Below, piece after piece: positions 1 through 12,021 of a stretch of DNA of 64,000 nt (positions are counted from its first letter, which is position 1; each line of letters begins with the position of its first letter). The position numbers and the translations under genes are program-made. The stretch lies in contig KN817560.1 of NCBI GenBank assembly GCA_000827495.1, forward strand, positions 239,280-303,279, written 5' to 3'. The notes under the pieces are model-generated. The model saw only the letters and a list, made by a program, of their open reading frames with translations. It did not search any database and had not been told where the DNA came from. The stretch is from Hypholoma sublateritium FD-334 SS-4. Lineage: Eukaryota; Basidiomycota; Agaricomycetes; Agaricales; Strophariaceae.

Positions 1-2827
1 TCAAAACAACTGGTCATTTAGCTCTTGAAAATAAATAAATTTTCGGGACAATAAAGTAGGTGTCCTGTATATTTGAATGGGACCATGTTTGAATAAATAC
101 AGCGTAATATGATAAAATTTTATTCATGAATCGACGCTCAAGGTAAGTCCTTTTAGAAACAGGCACCTAAAAAGAATCACGCATATGCCGGGTCTGCTAA
201 TTGGAGATTACAGAATCGGTCACCCTGTTCTCCTTTGGTTCTCCTTCATCATCATCATGGCCAAATCATGGCCTCAACGTTTCCTCTTGAGATCCAAGTC
301 TATGCGTCGTTTCCTCTCTTCGTGGCTCTCGACGCCAACAACAACATACAATTTAATTTACCATTGCCTCACCTCAGTGCATGCAAAACCATACAAATGG
401 CTTCACTGCGCCTCTGACCTCCCCACCGAGTCAATCGCTCTGCACCTATCACGCGAGCGACGAGGAGAGGGGAGGCATATTCCCAATTGATCCCAACATT
501 GGACGCACAGATATCACTTCTAGTGTCGCCACCGCTCGGAGGGCTAATTTCCGTATCGACGTTGCAGACCGGGATGGATAGGAGGACATCTTGATAAATG
601 GCACGGACATCTTCCGGCCCACAGCAAAGGCGATGAGGTATGCCACTCTTACCCTTACTCTATCCTTGCTCAACCCTGCAGTGGCGGCAGTACATTTCAA
701 TGATTACCCAGCGTCGTAGAGCGTCGTAGTCGAGACCCCGACGGGCGTTGACGTTGTGCGAAACATCGACGGCATCGGGAATGGTCACCTTGACACATCG
801 AAACTTGGCACCGACGTCGCATTCCTAATGGTGTACTTCAAAGTTCACGCACATATAATCGGAGTCTGACAGCGGCTATGAACAGACACCCAACCCTGCC
901 ATGACCACTGCCAATGTCGACCCCACCGTGCCACCAGTGGAGAGAAGGTGTACGGCACATGCCTTCAAGCTTGGTGATCCTTTTTTTCTCGGTTCCTCCT
1001 TTGTTTCTTCGGGTTCGCCACTCCAGATCTCTGATACCGCTACGTGCTCCCTGCCGTCCCCTTTGGTGCTGTCTGTTCTGGAGCTGTAGTTCACCATTTT
1101 CGGCACTAAAGCAGTGGCAGTCGAGTTCACTTCATCATGGGAAAGCTCCCATTACCCTGGTGGTGTCACAGCTGCTACAGCTGAAAATTTAAAGGCAACC
1201 ACTGATCAACGAGCCGTTGACATGCGTAAGTCAGGCACGGGAAGCACACAATGCCCCTCCGAGCTTAGAAATCTTCGACATGTTCATGGGGCCGTCATCT
1301 ATGTTTCTGCCAAAGGAACAAATACTGGCTGCACAAAGACAACTTTAGAAGGGAATGGAGGCCAAGGAGCGGAAGTCAATCAGTGCTTGGCCCAGGGAGA
1401 CCACCGCTGTAAGTCGCGAGTAATGGTCTTGCTTTTTAGACATCAGGTACGCACAGGCTAAGGGTCAAGATTATTCAGTTTCAAGGACTTGCCCCTCGGC
1501 CGGCCAAGTTCTTGTACCGCACATCCTCTCAGCACTTGAGCACTTCCAATTCTTTACTCTCTTGTTGAACTGGAACAGATATCGGTATTCTATGATCTCT
1601 TGACGGCAGTGTTATCTGACTGGTCACAGATTCAAGTACATTTTTCAAAGGAGGCGTCAAGTGCTGCTGGGGGGGTTCTTCCTGAAAGCAAAGCAGTTCT
1701 CGACGAACCTTGGATACCAGTATGTAACGCATGGTTCGTGGAATGTCTATTCATATAATTCACCATTTGCCACAAATAGTGCGTTATGTGTACTCGCTCA
1801 TTTAATTAGGGAAAATGCCTTGAAAATTCTACGATATCGAGGAGCCGTGCACCCAACTCCTTATAATAGCCGATTCCGTCGAAGGTATGTACGCCTTATG
1901 GAACGTTTGATGTGTACACTTTCTCAAAATTTATCCCATCTCAAAGCTCTGCGTGATTTTGTAGTTATCCGTCTGGGAGGAGTCGAAACAACTGCGAGTT
2001 GAAGACTTATACTCGCGGATCGACCGACCATAAGGTGGTACGCTACATACATAGTATCCGCCCTTCCTCTTTGCTTTCTCTATACTGGTACTCAATTGCA
2101 CTTGCTGCGACGCCGCTAGCACCGTGTTTCGTCTCCGTCATCGCTAATGGTCGCGCTCGGGTCGCTCTGGCCGCTCCATCACGCCATGCGATACTCAATA
2201 TCGGATCCAAGGAGAAGACGCGGAGGGTGTAGTTTTTGCCACTCTCGGGCCTCGGGAGTCGGCGCGTCTGTGACCTGTGACGCCCACAACGCTCAACGAC
2301 AACGTTTGAAGTTTGAACCGCGAGCGCGTTGACTCTTGAGCACTCGGCGCCGGCCGATAAATCCAACGCACGATATTATCCGCTACCTGCCGGGATCGAC
2401 GTTGCATCGAACGTGCGCTTGGCTGCGTAGCAGCGGGCTCCACGATGGAAATGACTCGCAAACGTTTATGGGGCGCTGCGCATATTGTCTAGGTCTTTCA
2501 GGCAGCTTGTATGTAGCCCCGGCGAACGGAATGGGATCAAGTACATCGGTCAACATTTACATACAGTAGGTGGGATTACTTTCTCGTATATTCCGTATAT
2601 GTACTAATCAGCAAATACATTTGTAAAATCGGAAATGGGGGTGTGTACTATGTTGGAGATCTAGGTCTACAAAATAAGGTAATTTTAGGGACATGTGCAG
2701 TGGAAGTGGGTGTCCTGTATATATTTGACTGGTATCAATTGGTATCATAAGTTAGAATAAGTACGGCATAAAATGGTCATGAAAAACGTTCGTGAGGAGA
2801 AAGACCAGAAATATAATGTGGAAGGTT
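1..2827. other. gene-poor region with decayed exon-like pieces
   Basis: No gene can be built here. Plus-strand pieces look protein-like but are cut by stops and frame changes: around 381-580 (ends RIDVADRDG), 719-880 (TPTGVDVVRNIDGIGNG), 1268-1400 (IFDMFMGPSSMFLPKEQ) and 1640-1720 (GGVLPESKAVLDEPW). I do not recognise the family. No acceptable start, splice pattern or stop joins them, so a decayed gene is the simplest reading. A GC-richer patch lies near 2080-2440. Confidence 0.4.
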
Positions 2828-4376
2828 TCAAGGTTCTATTGTCCTTTCGAGCCCTGCGGTTTCTGCGAATGAGTCGGTCACAAGTCTAATTGGGATGGTA
2901 ATTTTTAGGGGAATAAGCGAGGTAGGTTTGAAGGTATTAGGCGGGGTTATTGTGAGGCAGATGAAGTCCTTTAAGCAGCAGATTAGCCGACAGTTTGATA
3001 GAGATGTTCAATTCACTAACCTTGACTTGCACGTGGGCGGCCATGAACCCACTCACAAGTTTTTCGTCGTCAACGGAGAGCTCGCCTTCCCAGTCGATGT
3101 GGCTCTCTGGGCAAAACTCGCCCGGCGGCGCGTACCAGGACATCAGGTCCGGTGGCACCGGGGAGACAGAACCTTCCGCCAGGCTGACGTTCTTCCAAGA
3201 GTGCCCGTTCTTGAGAGACACCGAGATCTGCCGGAGGAGGGTCACCCGAAGCAGCGGCTCTGCCGGCGCAGAACGCTTCTTGGGCAAGGTCTCGACGGTG
3301 TTGTGCGAGTCCGCAGACATGACGCGATCGAGCATGGTGCCGGAGAACAACTCTCTAAGTGAATGGACGGCACCAGAAATTTGGACGTGAAACGGAATTT
3401 TCTCTCCCAGGCCGTATATTCTGCCGGCAGGGACAAACAGCTGTGGTTTAAAGTGATAAGAATTGTGGGATGAAAGAAATGCGACAAACATGACTTACAT
3501 TAGCACTAAGCGGGGGTGTCAGCTCTGTGGTGGCGTTTGAAGAGTATCTTTTGAGGTAGGATACCGCTTGGTGCCATTCTTCTGGCGTCGATTTGATGGA
3601 GGAGAAGAAACAATCGCTGTATATGATTGGGCGGTGCGGACGCGTTCGTGGAATGTATGAAAAGGGAAGCAGAATACTGCGGGAATGTATATTCACATCA
3701 TCGAAAATGCCTTGGATTAGAGGATAGACGTACTGCTTTGTTTTGGGCCAAACAGCGCCTACTTTCTGGTGGCGAAGTCGCGAAACAATAAAATGTAGCT
3801 GATAGCCAGCGCGTACGAAAAGGCTTGGGAGGTTGTAATATGACGCGTTGTAGGATGGCGGCAGAGGAATGTTTTGACCGTTATGCTGGAATGTCGACGG
3901 AATAAGGATGTTGAAAGGGAGTTGGCTTGGACAAGGCAAGCCTTGCGACGTAGTGTGCGACCACAATGTGTAAGTGTCGGCGAATAGTTTTACAGATTCA
4001 CTGCCTCCGTTCGAGATGGTGGCATCTAGTTTGCCCTCGATCTACCATTGCAGAAGAAATATGGGAACGAGATATGGAAATATAGGTTGTAAATACCTAC
4101 CTTGAGGACGACGTCGAGGACTGTTTCGCTTCGCTCGAGAAGGATGTTCCCACTAATCACGCCACGGCGCCCGTACGTCGGTGTCGACGCGTCTTCCACC
4201 TGGTCATCTAATGTTATCGTGGTCTTTCCGGCCTTCTTGATGAACAAGGACGTCGGCGGTGATCGCGATGCGCGTGAACGCGGTGTCTGCTGAAGCGATC
4301 TCTCACCAGTCGCGAGCTCGCAAGAGTATGAGGGCACGGGAGCCAATGAGGCGTAGCTCGGGAGTTCAAAATCCAT
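2828..4376 (-). CDS. arrestin-like protein
   Basis: Four exons (4376-4101, 4041-3499, 3440-3021, 2968-2828) encode about 459 aa. The protein opens with LPSYASLAPVPSYSCE, followed by FIKKAGKTTITLDDQ and PTYGRRGVISGNI. It then has the arrestin-like beta-sandwich pieces PLPPSYNASYYNLPSLFVRA and FHVQISGAVHSLRELF, and ends in FICLTITPP...IPIRLVTDSF. This order matches the arrestin-like proteins of agaricomycetes. Family members act as adaptors, often linking membrane cargo to Rsp5-type ubiquitin ligases; that role is inferred here. The last intron is supported because splicing restores the conserved C-terminus, whereas reading through ends after HNNPA. The upstream methionine is the first in frame, but an extra 5' exon cannot be excluded. 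Confidence 0.85.
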
Positions 4377-4972
4377 TGGGCTTGAGTTGTCGGACAGGAC
4401 CAGGAGGATGGAATATGGATAGCCGTAGTGTCGAATACCAGGTATTCATAGGTGCAGAAAACATGATTATTACGAAGATGAGTCACTTCGAAATCTAGGG
4501 TACCTGCAAAGCGCTTAGTGAGCCAAAAATACTGGAGAACTGAGTCCGATGGCGAATTATGGCGGTGCCTGAAATCTTCAAAGTGCAACTCCCTTGGAAC
4601 GCGGTCATCGGCTTGCTAAGCATTTGTGACTCGCATAAGATCCGGTCTCATGCCTGTACAACCCCAAATTCCGACGGCCAAGGAGCCTCTTCGACAGGCG
4701 CTACAAAAACAGCGGCAATCTTTTTTGGGACGCTTATATTTATGGCAAAACCGAATGCCTCTAGGAGAGGTTTGGTAGTACAACAGTTCGGGATTGTCCC
4801 TATAAATCAGATATAACAATAGCGTCAAGAACATATACAAAAGAAGTATGTCTCAACAATACAAGAATCGTATAAAGACAAAGGATGTACAGATGGCTTG
4901 CAATATGCGAGTCCGATCTGGCTCCGAGGTTTTGTGAGATTGCCCATAGCAAGTTACTTGAAGATGACCGTG
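4377..4972. other. intergenic, nothing recognised
   Basis: About 600 bp between the 5' end of the arrestin-like gene and the 3' end of the next minus-strand gene. Only short overlapping frames without family motifs are present. It should hold the promoter of the arrestin-like gene. Confidence 0.4.
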
Positions 4973-6076
4973 TCAAAGTCGCCCTTCGCGGGGGGAAGCA
5001 ACCTGTGTGGACTGTAATCGATTGAGCGTATCTTCTAACTGCCGCGACCGGTCGGCATTTTGTATCTCTTCCCACTGTTCATCGCTACTGACATAACTGA
5101 GATGGCGCATTGTCGTCGATGTTTGGCTATGAACCGACGGGGGACGCTGGACGCGCAAACTATCCCGTAAATATCCCTGGAGAAGGAGGGTGCTGCCTCG
5201 CGTATTGCCGTAGGCGGGCGGTGGGGGTGCAGCTATGAGATTATCTTCCACATCCCCAGTGCCAACACCGCTTTGGGAAAGAGCAGCAGCATACGTCGGA
5301 AGTGGTGGTCTATTCCACGGTGCAAACGCGATTGTTGTGCTGTCCGCAGTCGCCGGAATCCTTCTGTGGCGAGGAAGTACTTCGCCGGGGTGTTTGTGGC
5401 TATATCGTTCCCCGCGCATCCGGAAAAGCCGGCGTTCCAAGAATACAAGCTGTACGACAGCTGCGACGAGGAAGATAACGTGAACCAAAACAGTGGAGGA
5501 TCCTCCGGCCGGCATATTTTCACCTTGTGAAGCCATGTGTTGCAAGAGTTTCGTCGAGAAAAACCATGCTACACCTGTGCCTCCTAAGAGCAAGATTTGT
5601 GCGGTGAACTGAACGATGGTAGCTGATTGAACACCACCAAACGACTTCTTTGGTTTCAAGAAAAATAGAATGTGGGCTGATTTAGTGATGGATACTGTGC
5701 TCAAAGTAGATGTTTCATTGTTAGGAGGCGGCGGGATGTCAGGACTGGTTGTCGGCGACGCAGATGAAGGGCCAGGCACTGTTTGCAAAGGACCTCTGTC
5801 TGCTGGATGCCGTTCAGGAAGGTCAACGTCGGATGCGTTTCCGTGAGGTATTGCTGAGACATCGTGCACCCCATCTACATATCCGATTTCGCCACGTTTC
5901 GAGGGCAATGGATCTGCTTGAGGGCGTACTTCCGTGGCGGTGGTGGTGTTTACAGGAAGTGGACTCTGGGGTAATGGTGATGACATTATATGAATGGAAT
6001 ATAAAATGAATAACGGCCGGCGTAGAGAAAGTGAGAATCGGAACGAGCTCAGCTCTAAAAGAATGTAAAGGGACAA
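4973..6076 (-). CDS. uncharacterised two-TM protein with PY motifs
   Basis: A single open exon of 367 codons. The likely start is an internal methionine (MSSPLPQ, about 30 codons in), which gives about 337 aa. A Pro/Ser/Thr-rich N-terminus is followed by two hydrophobic segments, near SATIVQFTAQILLLGGTGVAW and STVLVHVIFLVAAVVQLVFL, and then a basic stretch (RRLFRMRGERYSHK). The C-terminal tail is long and polar. It contains RPPLPTY and PPPPAY, which resemble PPxY ligands of WW-domain ubiquitin ligases, and a charged end (WEEIQNADRSRQLEDTLNRL). No named domain was recognised. The tail probably faces the cytosol. The neighbouring arrestin-like gene makes an adaptor/cargo link conceivable, but that is only inference. 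Confidence 0.65.
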   Translation of the reverse strand: MSLYILLELSSFRFSLSLRRPLFILYSIHIMSSPLPQSPLPVNTTTATEVRPQADPLPSKRGEIGYVDGVHDVSAIPHGNASDVDLPERHPADRGPLQTVPGPSSASPTTSPDIPPPPNNETSTLSTVSITKSAHILFFLKPKKSFGGVQSATIVQFTAQILLLGGTGVAWFFSTKLLQHMASQGENMPAGGSSTVLVHVIFLVAAVVQLVFLERRLFRMRGERYSHKHPGEVLPRHRRIPATADSTTIAFAPWNRPPLPTYAAALSQSGVGTGDVEDNLIAAPPPPAYGNTRGSTLLLQGYLRDSLRVQRPPSVHSQTSTTMRHLSYVSSDEQWEEIQNADRSRQLEDTLNRLQSTQVASPREGRL

Positions 6077-7503
6077 GGATTGGTTGTAGCCTCCGTGGTC
6101 AACTGGTCACTACAGAGGGGAGGAGAGGGAGTCGTTTTGTCGCCTCCGCTCGATTGAATCCTGTGACTGATCAGGCGTAACCATAGTCACACAATCTGTT
6201 AACCTCGAATAATTGGTCAGTTCCAACTTCCAAGTCAGTTCTACTTACTTATTGTGTTCGTTGTGTGTTCGCAGGCAAATAGTAGGGCCTTGTCGAGCAA
6301 CTTTCGAAATGAAAGCTGGATTTTGTAGTGATATCCGTTTTCTGAGGGCGCTTGTGCCAAGCTCGAGCAACCATCTAAGTTGGGAAGCCTCCGAAAGCAG
6401 AAAGCCGCTCACTTCAGCTAACTTAGAGTTCTAAGTATAGAAAACGGCGTACTTTCGCATATTTCAGCCATGAGAAATTCAAAGAATTTTTTCCCTTCAT
6501 TTTATCGATCTAGTCAGCTCCTCATTCAGTTTATTAAAATTGAACGAAAAATAAAGCGGGGGGGATGAACAAGAATAATGAATCAATCAGTAGTACAAAC
6601 GAAGACGATTGATATGATATATGTTGTCGGAAGACAACCTGAACCTGACGACCAAGTTTTGACAGAGTTTTGGTCATTAAATTCAATAATTGACCGAGAA
6701 GGACTCAAGGGTACTCCAAAAACGTGGGGCAGCTGCGGCACTTACATAGTTCAAGCTGCATAAATATTTTGCGGAAGCAACGTGCGGAATATTTAGTGCT
6801 CAAGATCCGAGGAAACCTGCCACCATTCTCACTCACAATTTTTAGGGTGCAAATTTCGGGCCTCCGTACGGGCGCTCTTGGACTAGCTTGGATGCCGTTT
6901 TGCGGGACCACTCTGCGCTTTATATTTCATTTGGAATTGGTATACGAGATTGACCTGGGCGCTTAAATGTAAGAACTGATGTCATTGAGCCCCTTTTTGC
7001 AGGAGGGTATTCATTACACCTAGCGCCTGGAGAAGGTTTTTAGAGATGTACAAGTACCTCATAATTGGTTTGTTGGGACACATTTGGGGTCAGTATGACC
7101 GGGTTGTGGAATTGAAAGTTGCGGGAGCTTGCAAGATCCGCCCATGCGCCTCCAGTGAGCGCACCTAAGCGCACCGACCTTCCTCCTGTCTCCTCGTATC
7201 TCTCCGTGTCCGTTCCGAGAAATCATATCGCAATTCCAATTCATGTTCATCAAATCAAAATTGAAAGATATAAGAATTGCGTCACTACTACTAGAGCGTA
7301 GTCAGCACCCCAGGATCCCTAGAAATTCCAAATTTCAGTGACTCGATTGCAGTTTGCCCAGACAAGCATCAAGGCAACATACCACATCTCACGATAGGAG
7401 ATGAGAAAGGTAAACGTGCTTGATCATGACGGTGCTTGATGGGTACCTCGACAATCATCCGAATAATGACAGTATATATATGACACATAATGTAGGTTGC
7501 ACA
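6077..7503. other. intergenic, nothing recognised
   Basis: About 1.4 kb of moderately AT-rich DNA with only short frames on both strands and no family motifs. Part of it is the upstream region of the two-TM gene. An unrecognised small gene cannot be excluded. Confidence 0.4.
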
Positions 7504-9481
7504 CTAGAAATCTGTTTCGGCTCTTGGTTCATCGCGAGGAATGATGTGCCCAAGGTCAACAACGGTATAAAAGGCAAACGTTTTCACTTCTGGTTGCTTA
7601 TTGGCGGCCGATGAAGATTTGGAAGTAGACGAGGGCCCATCGCCGTCATTACTTTCAGATGGGGTGGGGTCGTCCGATCGGTACGTGTACGAGACGAGCA
7701 TGTTGAACTATCGCCGTGTCTTCGTTAGCAGTGAACTTTGGCAAAACAGAGAATAAGTGACATACCTTGACGTCTCCTCTTGCTTCTTTCCCAATCACCA
7801 CTTCCCCACCCACCAATGTGACGTTCGCCCGTCTCTCTAAGACGCCCACAGTTCGAACTTTTCCTCGGCCATCAGTCTCGCGGCCGCCTTTCATACCGAA
7901 CTCGTCGCCATCGTCCACACCGAACATGTCTTCGTCGTCTTCATATTCCCAAGCCTCCGCAAATGCTGCAACAGAAAAGCCCGATGATGGCAGGGAAATC
8001 GCAAAGGGTGGTCGGCGAGCTTTCTCGGGTGAGCCGTCCTTCACCGGAGCTGTGGAGACGTTCATTCGTGGTGCTGATAGCCTGACTTGTATGGGATCAT
8101 AGAGAGGATTACTCAGAGCAAGATGGAACGCATAAGTCTTCCCTGCGTGCATATTTGATGCAGAAATGCTGGCGTCTTCCACCGCCGCGGCTGTTGATTT
8201 TCCAAGTTGTTTCTTAGCCAGTTCGGCCTTAGCCTTCTGAGCGTGTGGGAGCGCGACAGTGATAGCTGGAAGATAATTAGCAGCGACTAATTTGATTTTA
8301 TACCGAACAGACTGCGCTTTCTGTTCGGGTTTGATCAGAATATGCGTGCAAGATGGGCAACGTTTGGATCGTTTTGAATGGAGGGGGATTCGTAGAGGTT
8401 TTAGTTCTCTGCCACGATGTTAGCTCATTTCCAGCGGGAAATAGGCGTAACGCACTTCGTTTGTAGCGGAGAAATCCAGCTATTGACCCATCGTTGTTCT
8501 AACGTCGCGATTGACCCTATAGTTTCTATGTGATCCATAAGTTCGACGTCCGCTTCTCCACCTCCATACGCGCTGGTTTTCGAGATCTCGACGCGACTCC
8601 TGTATTCGGGCATCTCGTCCTTGTTCCTGCTTCTGTCCTTCCCACTACCCCCTCTCCCGGACGTGGTTCGCGTTAAAGGCTGGTACTTGCTGACGCCGGG
8701 AATATCGCGCGCTAAAGCGGCGGAAGCAGCAGCTGTAATAGAATTGGAATGAGCGTGATGTGAATGGGCGGCACTGCTGGCATGAGCAGTAGTATTGCCG
8801 CCGATGGTAGAAGAAAGCGAGGATGCACGTAGAAAGGGTTCAAAATGCTCCTTCAAACGTTCAAATTCTAGTGAATCTGGCGCGGAGTCTTCGTATTTCT
8901 GCAGTTGTGCTAAATTCGGGGACGTTCAGCGCGCTTCTGGTAGACAGCGATAGATCCTCCTCACCAGCGAGTCCGGTAGGCTTTTCAAAGGTTATCCCTA
9001 CTTCGGCAGAGTCCCATCGACAGTGGTTGCAGTAGAGGAAGAAAGGAGGCTCGTTCAGAGAGCTTATGGGCATGGATAGGCGACTATCGCCAGTGTCAGG
9101 AGGATCCGAGGGAACCACTGAGAGGGTATTTCGGCAGTTTGGACACATAAAACAATTTCGAGCGCATCTGAGTGTTCGATCAGTATGTAAGAGTATTGGC
9201 TTAGAGAAGTTCATAGCATACCTGTTCTTTTCAGCGCGCACGCTGGCACTCGGTACCTCAAAGAGACAATTCGGGCAGTAATAGGAGCTGACTTCAATGG
9301 AGACACAACGATTGCATCGAACAGCGTCGCATTCTTCGCAAAAGAAAAGGGTATGCAGGGGATGGAAGCTATATGACGACGACGGTAGATTCGGAGGCGG
9401 AGGATGCGGGGAAGACGAGAGACAGGAGCAGTGGTACAAAATAGATGGTGGCATTGCAGTGAGGCTTGCGTCTTTGCGCAC
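7504..9481 (-). CDS. dynactin subunit p62 (Dctn4)
   Basis: Five exons (9481-9222, 9167-8965, 8909-8456, 8408-7766, 7707-7504) give about 587 aa. The N-terminus has the diagnostic paired-cysteine module: FFCEECDAVRCNRCV, then YYCPNCLFEVPSA, CARNCFMCPNC and CNHCRWDS. Next come the LEFERLKEHFEPFLRA helix, a low-complexity Ser/Ala/His insert, and a third zinc pair, RCPSCTHILIKPE. The C-terminus is beta-rich. This is the order of p62/dynactin-4, a pointed-end subunit of dynactin, which couples dynein to cargo. Introns are 47-58 bp and all joins keep phase; splicing from LAG into AQLQKYED restores the conserved run. Confidence 0.92.
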
Positions 9482-9989
9482 TCATCAATATGACTTCAAC
9501 TAAAAAACTGATTTCACATAGTTGCAAAATTCTCATTTGGTGATTCTCATAAGTATGTATGTAATTTCAGATATACATAACATCGTACGTCTACGAGCTT
9601 GTGCTACCACCCTTTTTCTACAACAGAATGCATTTTTGTAGTCAGTTCAAGTTGGGTCTCGTAGTAAGAGGTCCCAACAAGTGAACGGATGAGACTCAGA
9701 TGCCATTTTGAGAGTCAATTATGAGCTTCTTTGCCCGGTTAGACCTGGGAGCGATGCTGCATTCGAAAGGAAGGGGAAGGGGATGGCTGTACGTCACCAA
9801 GTCAATATAGGGAATATGGGCCACCGAAGATCAGTGGAACGACGTACACAAGTAAACCATCAGTATATTCACCATCCCTTGCGCATCTTTTAAGGGTCTG
9901 ATGTCGAACGTCGACAGGACTCTCGCGACCGCTAGCCACACCTATATTGAGTGAATGGGAAAGCTGATCAAATCTGGTTATGTGTATTT
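9482..9989. other. intergenic, nothing recognised
   Basis: About 500 bp between the start of the p62 gene and the 3' end of the P450 pseudogene. No coding signature was found. It probably holds the p62 promoter. Confidence 0.35.
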
Positions 9990-11480
9990 CAATGCGCTTA
10001 CTGTGGCAAGAGCCGCATGGCGACCAGGGCAAATTCTACGAATGAAATGTTTTGAAATTGTGCTATGCTTTGATAATACAGAATCAGAAATGCCGACCGT
10101 TTGCCAAAACAAAAACATAGGTCACGTCGTAATTGTTGAGCTTCCCGTTTTCGTCAAAGCAGCGATCCGGATTAAATTCTTCTGGATTTCTGTAAACTGT
10201 AGGATACCGAGTAAATGTCCTGTTGGGATCAGATTGAATCTATCTTCATATTCCAATGAGGCTTGGACATCATCGACATACCAGACGTTTGGTACCACCG
10301 TTGTTCCTGCATAATCATGTAGGATTGAGTTCGTGCTACGGCATCCGTGATTGACTCACGCACCTTTTGGAATAAAATATCCTTGGTAAACATCACCTGC
10401 GGTAGCAGCATGGAAAACGCAAAGTGAAAGGACTGGTCGGAATCGTAAAACTTCTCGGAAAAGGTTTTGAAGGTATGGCAAAGAATCTTGATCATCATAG
10501 CTTACAAGTCGGTCGTTGCCTACAATTTTGTCGATTTCTTGCTATACTTTCCGTTAAACATCTGGGAAAGCGGACATTGCATGAAAGAAAGTTCCCAACG
10601 ACGAGCTAGACGAAAACCATACCTCAGTCAAATATTCTTCGATGAAAGGGCTCCAACAGTACTTATTGTATCAGCTCCAGCTTGTGAATATTATAAACAT
10701 TAAAGGGCTTTCTGACGTCGGAGGATACCTTACTGCTTACCAGCGTGCCGAAGATACCAAAGGAGGTGAGTCGTTCCAGCTGCCTTACAAAACATATATA
10801 TTGTGAGTTCAAGGCGGAGAATTGATAATCCGTACTCACTATTGACTTCTGTGCATATTCATTTGGAACCTGTTGCATTTCGTTGATGATTAGAACAACT
10901 GATGATGCGTATCGCTTGATTTCAGCTCCAGGAAGCTACGAAGGAAGAAACCGGAGAAAAGGAAGGAGGTTCACAATTGCAGCACCAGGAAAAGATGATT
11001 ACGATAGTACGGCAAGTGCATCCTCCGCAAGTAGGACAAAAGAGTCTTCGATACTTTTTATGTCATACCCATAAACTGTGGATATGACTACAGAAGCTGT
11101 AAGTCTACATATTTGAATTTACGCCATCGTCGTGATATTTGGTATCAAAGTGCTCACTTTCTAATGTGGACTATATACTTGTCCGGGTCCTCGAGAGGGT
11201 CGTGTACGAAGTCGATTACGTTCCTGGCCTGTTTGGGTCGATACTCGACAGATGCACTAGGTTTGTATGTTTATTGGAGCAGACGCCGGTGTAAGGGTGG
11301 TCCCTTACAACCATATATAGCACTGGGTTTAAAGGTGGATGGCCATCTCTAAACACGCCTTTTGGCTGGGTTGGTTGAGCGCCAGCGCTCTCTCCCTTCT
11401 TCCAGCCGGTGCTTCTGCCAATCACCACAAGACTTGAATGCGGTAGTAAAGGTCCAACCGATCCTAGTATTTCAGATTGA
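9990..11480 (-). pseudogene. cytochrome P450 pseudogene
   Basis: Fragments in P450 order can be read on the minus strand. TTAFKSCGDWQKHR (C-helix, near 11430) is followed by KQARNVIDFVHDPLEDPDKY, VYGYDIKSIEDSFVLLAED and FPGAAIVNLLPFLRFLPS. Then come the I-helix AGADTISTVGAL (near 10680), GTFFHAMSAFPDV, the ExxR region DQDSLPYLQNLFREVLRFRP, YRNPEEFNPDRCFDE and the heme loop RRICPGRHAALAT (near 10030). Four in-frame stops interrupt it: LAVLS-stop, FLPS-stop-LPGAE (expected Trp), and two in PDV-stop-RKV-stop-QEI (expected Gln, Gln). The stretch before the heme loop is also disrupted. It resembles agaricomycete P450s. It is almost certainly not expressed as an enzyme. Confidence 0.85.
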
Positions 11481-12021
11481 TTGCCTGTGTTCGTCGATAA
11501 GGATAAGAATAAGGTCAACCTTGGGTAAACCGTCAATGGATTTGCAATACATAGATATTAAAAGTGAAGGAGAAATTGGGGAGAAATTGGGGAGAAAGTT
11601 GGGAGTTGTCTGCGACACGTGTCGACTTAACAGTCACAATTAAAATGCTAACAGTGGGCTTCACAAGCCAAGTAACAGATGAATCATGACAGTCAATTTG
11701 TCCAATGTTACATCCTCTCAAGCTGGCCTTTCTTCAAGCCTTCGGGCTTCCGAGTCTTTTGCGGAGGTACTAGAAGGGATGCAGTCAAAGGATGCAGGTT
11801 TCGTCGCACTTCTTCCTCCAAAATTGAGACTGAGCATTGATTTGGAAAATACCTACTTTACATTATTGTTCCCAATGTCTTAGATCTCGATGAACCATAT
11901 ACTAGCTGGATGCGACCTGCCCTTCCGAATCCTGGTCAAGAAAAACATATCAGTCCGTGAACAATTCAACCTTGCCGTGATGCTTCAGGCTTCAAGGACT
12001 GTCTGTGACAAAAAATTTCAG

